Origin: Cryomorpha sp963836915
Lineage (GTDB): Bacteria > Bacteroidota > Bacteroidia > Flavobacteriales_D > Cryomorphaceae
NCBI GenBank assembly: GCA_963836915.1
Contig: CAWILH010000002.1
Coordinates: 3,534,001-3,598,000, forward strand
Length of the DNA stretch: 64,000 bases
Direction: 5' to 3'
Part shown: positions 17,244 to 25,510 of the stretch, piece by piece
Layout: every line of letters starts with the position of its first letter
Numbering within the stretch: position 1 is the stretch's first letter
Made by a program: the position numbers and the translations under genes
Notes under the pieces: model-generated
What the model was told of the DNA's origin: nothing
Databases searched by the model: none
What the model saw: the letters and a program-made list of their open reading frames with translations, nothing else

Positions 17244-17981
17244 ATGGGACAGAAGACTAATCCAATAGGTAATAGACTAGGATTCATCCGCGGATGGGAT
17301 TCAAACTGGTTTGGTGGCGATGATTATGCCGATAAATTGGTTGAAGACGATAAGATCCGCCAGTATCTAAAGGTACGTTTGGCAAAGGCCAGTGTTTCTC
17401 GGGTTATCATCGAGCGCACGCTGAAACTTGTAACAGTTACTGTTAAGACTGCCCGTCCCGGAGTGATCATAGGTCGCGGTGGTCAAGAAGTTGATAAGCT
17501 GAAAGAAGAGCTTAAGAAGCTTACCAACAAGGAAGTACAGATCAATATATTTGAGATAAAGCGCCCCGAACTTGATGCAAGATTGGTTGCAGATAGCATA
17601 GCCCGTCAGATCGAAGGCCGTATTTCTTTTCGACGTGCAGTGAAGATGGCAGTTGCATCTACCATGCGAATGGGTGCCGAAGGTATTAAAGTTCAGGTTT
17701 CAGGCCGATTGAATGGTGCTGAGATGGCAAGGACAGAAGGATACAAGGATGGTCGGATCCCATTGCATACGTTCAGGGCAGATATTGACTACGCCCTTAC
17801 AGAAGCTCACACGAAAATGGGTCGCTTAGGAGTAAAAGTTTGGATTTGTCTTGGTGAAGTATATGGTAAGCGAGACCTCTCTCCAAATATTGAAACCGGC
17901 AAAACACAGGGAATGGCACCAAAGTCGCCAGGACGCAAGCCGCGCGGAAGCAGTGGCGGTGGCCGGGGAAAAAGAAATTAA
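17244..17981 (+). CDS. rpsC: 30S ribosomal protein S3
   Basis: This 245-residue small-subunit protein helps form the mRNA entry channel. It starts GQKTNPIGNRLG, has a KH domain with VIIGRGGQEVDKL, and a C-terminal domain with ISGRLNGAE-like sequence (VSGRLNGAEMARTE). A short Gly/Arg-rich tail ends the protein. It lies two bases after rplV. Confidence 0.98.
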   Translation: MGQKTNPIGNRLGFIRGWDSNWFGGDDYADKLVEDDKIRQYLKVRLAKASVSRVIIERTLKLVTVTVKTARPGVIIGRGGQEVDKLKEELKKLTNKEVQINIFEIKRPELDARLVADSIARQIEGRISFRRAVKMAVASTMRMGAEGIKVQVSGRLNGAEMARTEGYKDGRIPLHTFRADIDYALTEAHTKMGRLGVKVWICLGEVYGKRDLSPNIETGKTQGMAPKSPGRKPRGSSGGGRGKRN

Positions 17982-18005
17982 GTTAGATAGTTTAATAGCA
18001 CAACG

Positions 18006-18428
18006 ATGTTACAGCCAAAAAGAACAAAATTCAGAAAGATGCAAAAAGGCCGCATGAAGGGGAATGCCTCTCGCGGAGCAGCCATCTCTTTTGGATCTTT
18101 TGGAATCAAAAGCCTTGATGAAGCGTTCATCACCTCACGCCAGATAGAAGCTGCCCGTATTGCCGTAACGCGGTACATGAAGCGAGAAGGTAAAGTTTGG
18201 ATCAGGATATTCCCAGATAAGCCGATCACAGCAAAGCCTGCAGAAGTGCGGATGGGAAAAGGTAAGGGAGCCCCCAGCCATTGGGTGGCGCCTGTGCGTC
18301 CCGGGCGTATGTTATTTGAATGTGATGGAGTGCCCGTGGCAGTGGCCCAGGAAGCAATGCGTCTTGCAGCCCAAAAACTACCGGTAAAAACAAAATTTGT
18401 GGTTCGCAGAGACTACACTGAAGCATAA
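18006..18428 (+). CDS. rplP: 50S ribosomal protein L16
   Basis: This 140-residue protein sits near the A site of the large subunit. It begins LQPKRTKFRKMQKGRMKG and contains GKGKGAPSHWVAPVRPGR. It follows rpsC by 24 bases, and rpmC begins 4 bases after its stop. Length is normal. Confidence 0.98.
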   Translation: MLQPKRTKFRKMQKGRMKGNASRGAAISFGSFGIKSLDEAFITSRQIEAARIAVTRYMKREGKVWIRIFPDKPITAKPAEVRMGKGKGAPSHWVAPVRPGRMLFECDGVPVAVAQEAMRLAAQKLPVKTKFVVRRDYTEA

Positions 18429-18432
18429 GTAA

Positions 18433-18630
18433 ATGAAGGCAAAAGAAATAGCAGACCTTACGACCGCCGAGGTTAAGGAGAAGACAGAAATAGAATTGGA
18501 GAATTACAGCAAGATGCGGATGAACCACGAAGTGGCCGCCCTTGAGAATCCACTTCAGCTAAGGATGAAGCGCAAAGATATAGCCCGACTGAAAACCGAG
18601 TTGCGCAAACGTGAGTTGTCAGAGAAATAA
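18433..18630 (+). CDS. rpmC: 50S ribosomal protein L29
   Basis: This 65-residue helical protein sits near the tunnel exit. It shows MKAKEIADLTTAEVKEK and the conserved NPLQLRMKRKDIARLKTEL. It lies 4 bases after rplP and 18 before rpsQ, the normal spc-side order. Confidence 0.96.
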   Translation: MKAKEIADLTTAEVKEKTEIELENYSKMRMNHEVAALENPLQLRMKRKDIARLKTELRKRELSEK

Positions 18631-18648
18631 ACGATTTAGATTAAGATA

Positions 18649-18906
18649 ATGTCTGAAAGGAATTTAAGAAAACAACGTGTAGGGGTAGTTTCCAGCAATA
18701 AAATGGAAAAATCTATCACGGTAGTGGTTGAGCGCAAAGTGAAGCACGAACTTTACGGAAAGTTTATGAAGAGTACTTCAAAATTTGTAGCTCATGATGA
18801 CAAGAATGATTGCAATATCGGTGATACGGTGAGAATCATGGAAACTAAGCCATTGAGCAAGCGCAAGAATTGGCGCTTGGTGGAAATTATAGAAAGAGCT
18901 AAATAA
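18649..18906 (+). CDS. rpsQ: 30S ribosomal protein S17
   Basis: This 85-residue OB-fold 16S rRNA-binding protein has GVVSSNKMEKSITVVVERK and the signature GDTVRIMETKPLSKRKNW. It lies between rpmC (18 bases) and rplN (9 bases). Length is normal. Confidence 0.97.
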   Translation: MSERNLRKQRVGVVSSNKMEKSITVVVERKVKHELYGKFMKSTSKFVAHDDKNDCNIGDTVRIMETKPLSKRKNWRLVEIIERAK

Positions 18907-18915
18907 TAGTATATA

Positions 18916-19284
18916 ATGATACAGCAGGAAAGCAGGCTTAAAGTAGCCGATAATAGTGGAGCAAAGGAAGTACTTTGTATTCGCGTGCTCGGTGGTACTA
19001 AGCGGAGATATGCTTCGATAGGCGATAAGATCGTTGTGTCGGTAAAAGGTGCAATGCCTTCGGGCAATGTGAAGAAAGGTGTAGTCTCGAAAGCAGTAGT
19101 AGTGCGCACTACTAAAGAAGTGCGCCGCCCCGATGGTTCTTATATCCGATTTGATGACAATGCCGTGGTATTGCTCAACAATACCGGAGAGATGCGCGGC
19201 ACACGAATCTTTGGCCCTGTAGCCAGAGAGCTACGAGATAAGCAATTTATGAAAATAGTTTCACTGGCTCCTGAGGTACTATAA
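18916..19284 (+). CDS. rplN: 50S ribosomal protein L14
   Basis: This 122-residue protein contributes to the subunit bridge. It begins MIQQESRLKVADNSGAKEV and has the signature RPDGSYIRFDDNAVVLLNN. It lies 9 bases after rpsQ and 12 before rplX. Length matches the bacterial family exactly. Confidence 0.98.
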   Translation: MIQQESRLKVADNSGAKEVLCIRVLGGTKRRYASIGDKIVVSVKGAMPSGNVKKGVVSKAVVVRTTKEVRRPDGSYIRFDDNAVVLLNNTGEMRGTRIFGPVARELRDKQFMKIVSLAPEVL

Positions 19285-19296
19285 GAAATTAGAGAG

Positions 19297-19608
19297 ATGA
19301 AGATTCACATTAAAAAAGACGATACGGTGGAAGTGCTTAGCGGAACTGCCAAAGGAAATACCGGAAGGGTTATTTCGGTAGACCGTGAGAAGTACCGCGC
19401 CGTAGTCGAAGGACTGAATATCGTTACAAAACATACGAAGCCCAGCGCAGCCAGTCCACAAGGTGGCATCACCAAGAAAGAAGCGGGAATACATATTTCC
19501 AATCTTTTGGTGGTAGACCCAAAGACAGGAAAAGGTGCCCGCACAGGCAATAAGCAATCTGATGGTAAGTCGGTGCGCTATTTTAGAAAATCAGGTGAAG
19601 AAGTTTAA
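19297..19608 (+). CDS. rplX: 50S ribosomal protein L24
   Basis: This 103-residue assembly-initiating protein has a KOW motif (DDTVEVLSGTAKGNTGRVIS) and the downstream GGITKKEAGIHISNLLVVDP. It sits 12 bases after rplN and 3 before rplE. Length is normal. Confidence 0.97.
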   Translation: MKIHIKKDDTVEVLSGTAKGNTGRVISVDREKYRAVVEGLNIVTKHTKPSAASPQGGITKKEAGIHISNLLVVDPKTGKGARTGNKQSDGKSVRYFRKSGEEV

Positions 19609-19611
19609 GTC

Positions 19612-20160
19612 ATGTATACACCGCGAGCAAAATCAAAATATTTCGATCAGGTAGTCCCTTCTCTTCAAAAAGAGTTTGGCTACAAGTCATCGATGGAAGT
19701 ACCAAAGCTTCAGAAAATATGTATTAACCAAGGTCTTGGTGATGCAGTTGCTGATAAGAAATTGGTGGACCAAGCAGTCAATGAGATGACCGCTATAGCT
19801 GGTCAAAGGGCCGTAGCCACCATTTCCAAGAAAGACATCTCTAACTTCAAGCTCCGTAAAGGGATGCCCATTGGAGCGCGTGTTACCCTGCGGGGCGACA
19901 AGATGTATGAGTTTCTGGATCGACTGATCGCTGTGGCGCTGCCACGTACCCGCGATTTTCGTGGCGTGAAGGCTACCGGATTTGATGGCCGTGGAAACTT
20001 TACCATGGGAGTTAAAGAGCAGATCATATTTCCTGAGATCAATATTGAAAAAGTAAATAAAATCAACGGTATGGATATCACCTTCGTGACTTCGGCTCAG
20101 AACGACGAAGAAGCAAAGGCTCTCTTGAAAGAGTTTGGATTTCCATTCACAAAAAAATAA
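19612..20160 (+). CDS. rplE: 50S ribosomal protein L5
   Basis: This 182-residue 5S rRNA-binding protein has VPKLQKICINQGLGDAVAD and the signature FKLRKGMPIGARVTLRG. NFTMGVKEQIIFPEI lies near the C-terminus. It lies 3 bases after rplX and 3 before rpsN. Confidence 0.98.
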   Translation: MYTPRAKSKYFDQVVPSLQKEFGYKSSMEVPKLQKICINQGLGDAVADKKLVDQAVNEMTAIAGQRAVATISKKDISNFKLRKGMPIGARVTLRGDKMYEFLDRLIAVALPRTRDFRGVKATGFDGRGNFTMGVKEQIIFPEINIEKVNKINGMDITFVTSAQNDEEAKALLKEFGFPFTKK

Positions 20161-20163
20161 GCA

Positions 20164-20433
20164 ATGGCAAAAGAATCCATGAAGGCGCGTGAGCGCAAGC
20201 GACAAAAAATGGTAGATCACTACGCTGAGAAGCGCGCCGAGCTGAAGGCAGCCGGTGATTGGGATGCCCTTCAGAAATTACCCAAGAACTCTTCAAAAGT
20301 TCGTCTTCACAATCGCTGTATGCTTACAGGACGTCCAAGAGGGTATATCCGTCAGTTTGGTGTTTCCCGGGTTACCTTTCGGGAGATGGCGTTGGAAGGG
20401 CTTATCCCCGGTGTGAAAAAGGCCAGTTGGTAA
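20164..20433 (+). CDS. rpsN: 30S ribosomal protein S14, zinc-independent form
   Basis: This 89-residue protein begins MAKESMKARERKRQKMV and carries NRCMLTGRPRGYIRQFGVSR. Only one cysteine is present in the place of the zinc ribbon, so it is the long zinc-free form rather than the roughly 61-residue CxxC form. It lies 3 bases after rplE and 24 before rpsH. Confidence 0.97.
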   Translation: MAKESMKARERKRQKMVDHYAEKRAELKAAGDWDALQKLPKNSSKVRLHNRCMLTGRPRGYIRQFGVSRVTFREMALEGLIPGVKKASW

Positions 20434-20457
20434 AATAGAATATTACAAGAGCAAATT

Positions 20458-20856
20458 ATGTACTCCGATCCAATTTCAGATTATTTAACCAGGGTTCGCA
20501 ACGCCATCATGGCAAAGAAGCGAGTCGTTGAAATCCCAGCTTCGAACATTAAGAAAGAGATTACCAAAATCCTAATGGAGAAAGGGTATATCTTAAATTA
20601 TAAGTTTGAAGAAAAAGATGTGCAAGGTTCTATTAAGATAGCCCTTAAGTACCATCCTGTTACTAAAATACCAGCTATCAAGAAACTTCAGAGAGCTTCA
20701 AGCCCTGGATTGCGCCAGTATGCTGGTGCCGATGATCTGCCACGTGTGTTAAACGGCTTGGGGGTGTCTATCATCTCGACATCAAAAGGTCTGATGACCG
20801 ATAAGGAAGCGCGCGTTCAGAACATCGGTGGAGAAGTTCTTTGCTACGTATATTAA
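20458..20856 (+). CDS. rpsH: 30S ribosomal protein S8
   Basis: This 132-residue protein binds helix 21 of 16S rRNA and represses the spc operon in E. coli. It has YSDPISDYLTRVRNAIMAKK and the C-terminal GLGVSIISTSKGLMTDKEAR. It lies 24 bases after rpsN and 11 before the assigned rplF start. Any autoregulatory site was not identified. Confidence 0.97.
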   Translation: MYSDPISDYLTRVRNAIMAKKRVVEIPASNIKKEITKILMEKGYILNYKFEEKDVQGSIKIALKYHPVTKIPAIKKLQRASSPGLRQYAGADDLPRVLNGLGVSIISTSKGLMTDKEARVQNIGGEVLCYVY

Positions 20857-20867
20857 ACGAGAAAGAA

Positions 20868-21419
20868 ATGTCACGAATAGGAAAAGCCGTCATCACCATC
20901 GCCAAAGGCGTTACAGTTGACGTAAAAGAAAATATTGTCCATGTGAAAGGCCCCAAAGGGGAGCTTTCGCAAGACATGAAAGGTGGGATTACCTGCAAGG
21001 TAGCCGATGAAGAAATTACTCTTCAAAGAGCTGATGAGAGCAAGGAGTCTAAAGCCCTTCACGGTCTATACCGGTCTTTGATCAATAATATGGTGAAAGG
21101 GGTGAGTGAAGGATATGTCATTAAGCAAGAGTTAGTGGGCGTGGGTTACCGTGCCAAAACTACGGGCCAGCAATTAGAGCTCGCGCTTGGTTATTCCCAT
21201 CCGGTAGTGCTCCAGCTTCCACCCGAAGTTTCGGTAAATGCAGAACAGGCAAAAGGCCAAAACCCAACGATCACATTGGAGTCTCATGATAAGCAATTGA
21301 TCGGTCAGGTAGCAGCCAAAATTAGATCGCTTCGTAAGCCAGAGCCTTATAAAGGCAAGGGTATTCGATTCGTTGGTGAACAGATTAGAAGAAAAGCTGG
21401 TAAGGCAGCAGGTAAATAA
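20868..21419 (+). CDS. rplF: 50S ribosomal protein L6
   Basis: This 183-residue large-subunit protein begins MSRIGKAVITIAKGVTVDVK and includes GVGYRAKTTGQQLELALGYS. The C-terminal signature KPEPYKGKGIRF is present. I chose the ATG at 20868, not the in-frame ATG at 20841. The later start gives the family N-terminus, while the earlier one would overlap the end of rpsH. Confidence 0.96.
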   Translation: MSRIGKAVITIAKGVTVDVKENIVHVKGPKGELSQDMKGGITCKVADEEITLQRADESKESKALHGLYRSLINNMVKGVSEGYVIKQELVGVGYRAKTTGQQLELALGYSHPVVLQLPPEVSVNAEQAKGQNPTITLESHDKQLIGQVAAKIRSLRKPEPYKGKGIRFVGEQIRRKAGKAAGK

Positions 21420-21428
21420 AAGTCAATC

Positions 21429-21782
21429 ATGGCGAAGAATAAATTACAAAGAAGGAATAAAATCAAGCAGAGCATTCGCAAAAATATTGCGGGCACTGCA
21501 GAGCGTCCACGGCTTTCTGTATATCGAAGTAATATGCAGATCTACGCGCAGATAATCGATGATAAATCGGGCAAGACCCTTTTATCCCACGGCTCTCTGA
21601 AAGTATCCGAGGCACAAAAGATAAATAAAGTCGAGCAGGCCAAGATGATTGGAAAAGCATTAGCTGAGAAAGCTGTTGTGGCCGGGATCACTGAAGTTGT
21701 CTTTGATCGTAACGGATACCTATATCACGGTAGAGTGAAATCATTGGCAGAATCAGCGCGCGAAGGCGGCTTAAAATTTTAA
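21429..21782 (+). CDS. rplR: 50S ribosomal protein L18
   Basis: This 117-residue 5S rRNA-binding protein has the basic N-terminus AKNKLQRRNKIKQSIRKNI, then ERPRLSVYRSNMQIYAQIID. The C-terminal VVFDRNGYLYHGRVKSLAES is diagnostic. It lies 9 bases after rplF and 6 before rpsE. Confidence 0.97.
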   Translation: MAKNKLQRRNKIKQSIRKNIAGTAERPRLSVYRSNMQIYAQIIDDKSGKTLLSHGSLKVSEAQKINKVEQAKMIGKALAEKAVVAGITEVVFDRNGYLYHGRVKSLAESAREGGLKF

Positions 21783-21788
21783 TCAGAT

Positions 21789-22307
21789 ATGGCGAAGGAA
21801 AACATAAAGCGCGTAAAGTCGAGCGATATAGAACTTAAGGATAAATTGGTTGCCATTAATAGGGTGACCAAGGTTACCAAAGGTGGTAGAACATTTAGCT
21901 TCTCGGCCATCGTGGTGGTCGGCAACGAAGCCGGAGTGGTAGGGCATGGTCTCGGAAAGGCAAAAGAAGTTACCACGGCGATAGCCAAAGGTATTGATGA
22001 TGCCAAGAAAAACCTGCTCAAAGTGCCTATCGTTAACGGTACAGTTCCGCACAGTCAATACGGAAAGTATGCTGGTGCAAAGGTTCTTTTGAAACCTGCA
22101 TCAAATGGTACTGGGGTTATAGCCGGTGGTGCGATGCGAGCGGTGTTGGAGAGTGTGGGCATCAAAGACGTATTGGCCAAGTCTCAGGGTTCTTCAAATC
22201 CGCACAATGTGGTAAAAGCAACGCTTGATGCACTGACGCAAATGCGCGATGCCCGAACGGTAGCTCAGCAGCGAGGAATCAAAATGAGCCGCGTATTTAA
22301 CGGTTAA
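21789..22307 (+). CDS. rpsE: 30S ribosomal protein S5
   Basis: This 172-residue accuracy-related protein has the double-stranded RNA-binding N-domain. Its signature is VTKGGRTFSFSAIVVVGN followed by GVVGHGLGKAKEV. ASNGTGVIAGGAMRAVLES is in the second domain. It lies 6 bases after rplR and 18 before rpmD. Confidence 0.98.
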   Translation: MAKENIKRVKSSDIELKDKLVAINRVTKVTKGGRTFSFSAIVVVGNEAGVVGHGLGKAKEVTTAIAKGIDDAKKNLLKVPIVNGTVPHSQYGKYAGAKVLLKPASNGTGVIAGGAMRAVLESVGIKDVLAKSQGSSNPHNVVKATLDALTQMRDARTVAQQRGIKMSRVFNG

Positions 22308-22325
22308 TAAGTAGAAAGATTTACC

Positions 22326-22508
22326 ATGGCAAAGTCGATAATAGTAACTCAAATAAAAAGTGCGATCAATAAACCAAAGATCCAAAAAGATACTTTGGTG
22401 GCCTTAGGGTGCAAAAAGTTGAATCGCCCGGTTGAGAAAACCGCATCACCTCAGGTATTGGGGATGATTAGAAAAGTAAGTCACCTCTTGAAGGTTGAAG
22501 ATAAGTAA
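22326..22508 (+). CDS. rpmD: 50S ribosomal protein L30
   Basis: This 60-residue protein shows VTQIKSAINKPKIQKDTLVA and ends with MIRKVSHLLKVEDK. Size and position between rpsE (18 bases) and rplO (20 bases) match the standard spc order. Confidence 0.96.
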   Translation: MAKSIIVTQIKSAINKPKIQKDTLVALGCKKLNRPVEKTASPQVLGMIRKVSHLLKVEDK

Positions 22509-22528
22509 CGATCTAAAAGTATTTGGAA

Positions 22529-22975
22529 ATGGATCTCAGTAAGATAAAGCCTGCAAAAGGCTCAACAAAAAATAAGAAGCGTCTCGGACGAGGTGAAGGC
22601 TCTGGAACTGGCGATACGGCAGGCCGTGGCCATAAAGGTGCCAAGTCGAGGAGCGGATATAGCAAGAAACGTGGTTTTGAAGGTGGCCAGATGCCGCTCC
22701 AACGCCGTGTGCCCAAGTTTGGTTTTACCAACCCGAATCGCGTAGAGTATAAAGGTATCAACCTGGACACGATCGAGATGCTGGCTTCCGAAAAGGGATT
22801 GGACACATTGACACATGAGACCTTTGCAGATAATGGTCTCTGTGCGAAAAATGAAAAAATAAAGATATTAGGTAGGGGTGAATTAAAATCTAAAGTGAGC
22901 GTTTCGGCTCATGGTTTCTCGGCTTCAGCCAAAGCAGCCATCGAAGCCCAAGGTGGCGAAGCAACCCAACTATAA
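22529..22975 (+). CDS. rplO: 50S ribosomal protein L15
   Basis: This 148-residue assembly protein begins MDLSKIKPAKGSTKNKKRLG and has the glycine-rich GRGEGSGTGDTAGRGHKGAK and GFEGGQMPLQRRVPKFGF. I chose the ATG at 22529 over a TTG at 22523 because it gives the family N-terminus. secY follows after 21 bases. Confidence 0.96.
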   Translation: MDLSKIKPAKGSTKNKKRLGRGEGSGTGDTAGRGHKGAKSRSGYSKKRGFEGGQMPLQRRVPKFGFTNPNRVEYKGINLDTIEMLASEKGLDTLTHETFADNGLCAKNEKIKILGRGELKSKVSVSAHGFSASAKAAIEAQGGEATQL

Positions 22976-22996
22976 TCGAACATACCAGCTAAAGGC

Positions 22997-24325
22997 ATGA
23001 ACAATTTTTTGCAGACCCTTAAGAATATTTGGAATATTGAAGAGCTCAGGTCGAGAATTCTCACCACGCTGGCACTATTGCTTGTGTTTAGGATTGGTTC
23101 TTACATAGTCCTTCCAGGTATAGATGCCCAAGCGCTGGCTGCGGCCAATGAAGGCGGTGGTGGACTGGCCGGTCTTCTGAATTTATTCACCGGTGGAGCC
23201 TTCAATAGAGCTTCCATATTCAGTCTCGGTATAATGCCTTATATCTCAGCGTCCATTATAATGCAGCTTATGGGTATTGCGGTTCCCACTATTCAAAAGA
23301 TGCAAAAGGAAGGTGAGAGCGGTCGTAAAAAAATCAACCAGTATACTCGTTTTCTGACCATCGTGATTACCGGTTTTCAAGCTCCGGGTTACATTGCGGC
23401 GTCGGTTCCCGAGAGTGCCAGACTATATGATACCCCATTCTGGTGGGCTACCACGATAGTAATCCTTACTTCAGGTACTTTATTTGTAATGTGGTTGGGT
23501 GAGCGTATTACAGATCGGGGTATTGGAAATGGTATTTCCTTGCTCATTATGATCGGTATCATAGCTGGACTGCCTGGAGCATTTTTTCAGGAAGTGATTG
23601 CAGCCACTGGGCCAGAAGGAAATGGATTTGTAATGTTGCTCATTGAGTTGGTCGCGCTGCTTGTGGTCATAGCCGCAACGGTGGCACTCGTGCAAGCCGT
23701 GCGCAGGGTGCCCATTCAATTTCCGAAAAGACAGATGGGAAACCGTCAGTACAGTGAAGGAGCCCGTCAATATATACCACTGAAAGTGAACAGTGCTGGG
23801 GTCATGCCGATCATTTTTGCGCAGGCTATCATGTTTGTGCCTCTCTATATCGCGCAATATTCGGATTCGCAGTCTGGTTTTATTGTAGAATTGGCTAACT
23901 TCGCCGGCTTTTGGTATAATGCCATCTTCTTCGTGATGGTTGTAGCATTTACTTATTTCTACACGGCCATCACGATCAATGTGAATCAGATGGCAGACGA
24001 TCTTAAGAGAAATGGTGGTTTCATTCCTGGAGTTAAACCGGGCAGATCTACATCTGAGTTTTTGGATACGATCTTATCTCGGATTACCCTTCCAGGGGCG
24101 ATCTTCTTAGGATTTATAGCCATCCTTCCTGTCTTTGCCATGCAGGCAGGAGTGAAGCAAGCATTTTCCATATTCTTTGGTGGAACGTCACTGTTGATTA
24201 TGGTAGGGGTTATTTTGGATACCCTGCAACAAATTGAAAGTTATTTACTAATGCGTCATTACGATGGATTGATGAAAACCGGCAAATTGGCGGGTAGGAC
24301 ATCAACCTTTGGAATGGCCGGATAA
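22997..24325 (+). CDS. secY: Protein translocase subunit SecY
   Basis: This 442-residue inner-membrane protein is the channel of the Sec translocon. It starts NNFLQTLKNIWNIEELRSRI and has the ten-helix pattern of the family. TM2 region contains FSLGIMPYISASIIMQL, the plug area follows the first helix, and the cytoplasmic loop after helix 8 has DDLKRNGGFIPGVKPGR. It follows rplO by 21 bases. adk and map, which often follow secY in other phyla, are absent; infA comes 18 bases later. Confidence 0.98.
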   Translation: MNNFLQTLKNIWNIEELRSRILTTLALLLVFRIGSYIVLPGIDAQALAAANEGGGGLAGLLNLFTGGAFNRASIFSLGIMPYISASIIMQLMGIAVPTIQKMQKEGESGRKKINQYTRFLTIVITGFQAPGYIAASVPESARLYDTPFWWATTIVILTSGTLFVMWLGERITDRGIGNGISLLIMIGIIAGLPGAFFQEVIAATGPEGNGFVMLLIELVALLVVIAATVALVQAVRRVPIQFPKRQMGNRQYSEGARQYIPLKVNSAGVMPIIFAQAIMFVPLYIAQYSDSQSGFIVELANFAGFWYNAIFFVMVVAFTYFYTAITINVNQMADDLKRNGGFIPGVKPGRSTSEFLDTILSRITLPGAIFLGFIAILPVFAMQAGVKQAFSIFFGGTSLLIMVGVILDTLQQIESYLLMRHYDGLMKTGKLAGRTSTFGMAG

Positions 24326-24343
24326 TAGAAGATAAAGAAATTT

Positions 24344-24562
24344 ATGGCTAAACAGGCCTCGATTGAGCAAGATGGTACGATAGTAGAAGCATTATCCAAT
24401 GCTATGTTTAAGGTAGAGTTGGAAAATGGTCACGTAATTGTAGCTCATATCTCAGGAAAGATGAGGATGCACTACATCAAAATCTTGCCTGGTGATAAAG
24501 TGAAGGTAGAAATGTCGCCATATGATTTAACAAAAGGACGAATTACATTTAGGTACAAATGA
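24344..24562 (+). CDS. infA: Translation initiation factor IF-1
   Basis: This 72-residue OB-fold factor blocks the A site during initiation. It has IEQDGTIVEALSNAMFKVEL and the signature HISGKMRMHYIKILPGDKV. Its TGA overlaps the ATG of rpmJ (ATGA), which suggests coupled translation. Confidence 0.98.
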   Translation: MAKQASIEQDGTIVEALSNAMFKVELENGHVIVAHISGKMRMHYIKILPGDKVKVEMSPYDLTKGRITFRYK

Positions 24563-24675
24563 AAACTAGAGCAAGTATTAAGAAGCGTTCGGTGGAATGC
24601 AAAATTGTGCGACGAAAAGGTCGCTTGTACGTGATTAACAAAAAAAACCCGAAGTTCAAGCAACGTCAGGGATAA
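24559..24675 (+). CDS. rpmJ: 50S ribosomal protein L36, zinc-free form
   Basis: This is a 38-residue gene overlapping the infA stop by four bases. The protein starts MKTRASIKKRSVECKIVRRK and ends KNPKFKQRQG. The classical zinc form carries three cysteines and a histidine; here only one cysteine remains and FKQRQG replaces HKQRQG. It is therefore the zinc-independent variant, as is usual in Bacteroidota. rpsM follows 14 bases later. Confidence 0.95.
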   Translation: MKTRASIKKRSVECKIVRRKGRLYVINKKNPKFKQRQG

Positions 24676-24689
24676 GAAAAGAATAAATT

Positions 24690-25067
24690 ATGGCTAGGAT
24701 ATCTGGTATAGATTTGCCGAAAAATAAGCGTGGTGTAATTGGACTCACCTATATTTTCGGAATTGGAAGAAGTCGGGCTTCTGAAATTTTAGCGAAAGCT
24801 GAAGTCAGTGAAGACGTGAAAGTACAAGATTGGGACGACGATCAGTTGTCTAAAATACGTACCGCGTTAAGCGAAGAATTTAAAGTGGAAGGAGCCCTTC
24901 GCTCAGAAATTCAAACCAATATTAAGCGATTGATGGATATCGGTTGCTACCGCGGTGTTCGTCACCGTTCTGGATTGCCACTACGCGGTCAGCGCACCAA
25001 AAACAATTCCCGTACAAGGAAAGGTAAGCGCAAGACAGTAGCAAATAAGAAAAAGGCAACTAAATAA
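24690..25067 (+). CDS. rpsM: 30S ribosomal protein S13
   Basis: This 125-residue small-subunit head protein contacts tRNA and S19. It begins ARISGIDLPKNKRGVIGLTY and has the C-terminal signature YRGVRHRSGLPLRGQRTKNN with a lysine-rich tail. It opens the alpha-operon part, 14 bases after rpmJ and 28 before rpsK. Confidence 0.98.
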   Translation: MARISGIDLPKNKRGVIGLTYIFGIGRSRASEILAKAEVSEDVKVQDWDDDQLSKIRTALSEEFKVEGALRSEIQTNIKRLMDIGCYRGVRHRSGLPLRGQRTKNNSRTRKGKRKTVANKKKATK

Positions 25068-25095
25068 TCATTGATTTCAAGGTTTAATTAAAGTT

Positions 25096-25482
25096 ATGGC
25101 CAAGTCAAATACAAAAAAGAAACGCGTAGTAAAGGTTGATGCCGTAGGCGAAGCCCATATACAAGCGTCATTCAACAATATCATTATCTCACTTACCAAC
25201 GCCACAGGTCAGGTTATAAGCTGGTCTACTGCTGGTAAGCAAGGTTTTAGGGGTTCTAAGAAGAATACTCCGTACGCCGCTCAGATAGCTGCGGAAGATT
25301 GTGCTAAAGTGGCACATGAAGCCGGCCTGAGAAAGGTTAAGGTTTACGTGAAAGGCCCAGGTTCAGGTAGAGAGTCTGCAATCCGATCCATTCACAACTC
25401 AGGAATCGAAGTAACAGAAATCATAGATGTGACTCCTGTGCCGCACAACGGTTGCAGGCCACCAAAAAGAAGAAGAGTATAA
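25096..25482 (+). CDS. rpsK: 30S ribosomal protein S11
   Basis: This 128-residue platform protein has AHIQASFNNIIISLTNATGQ and the signature KGPGSGRESAIRSIHNSGIE. It ends PHNGCRPPKRRRV. It lies 28 bases from each neighbour. Confidence 0.98.
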   Translation: MAKSNTKKKRVVKVDAVGEAHIQASFNNIIISLTNATGQVISWSTAGKQGFRGSKKNTPYAAQIAAEDCAKVAHEAGLRKVKVYVKGPGSGRESAIRSIHNSGIEVTEIIDVTPVPHNGCRPPKRRRV

Positions 25483-25510
25483 TACTTCATAAAGCAGAGA
25501 AGAATTAGTT

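Noticed and set aside
19687..20220. 177-codon open frame on the minus strand
   Set aside because: It is antisense to rplE, a certain gene; low-complexity aromatic content marks it as a shadow.
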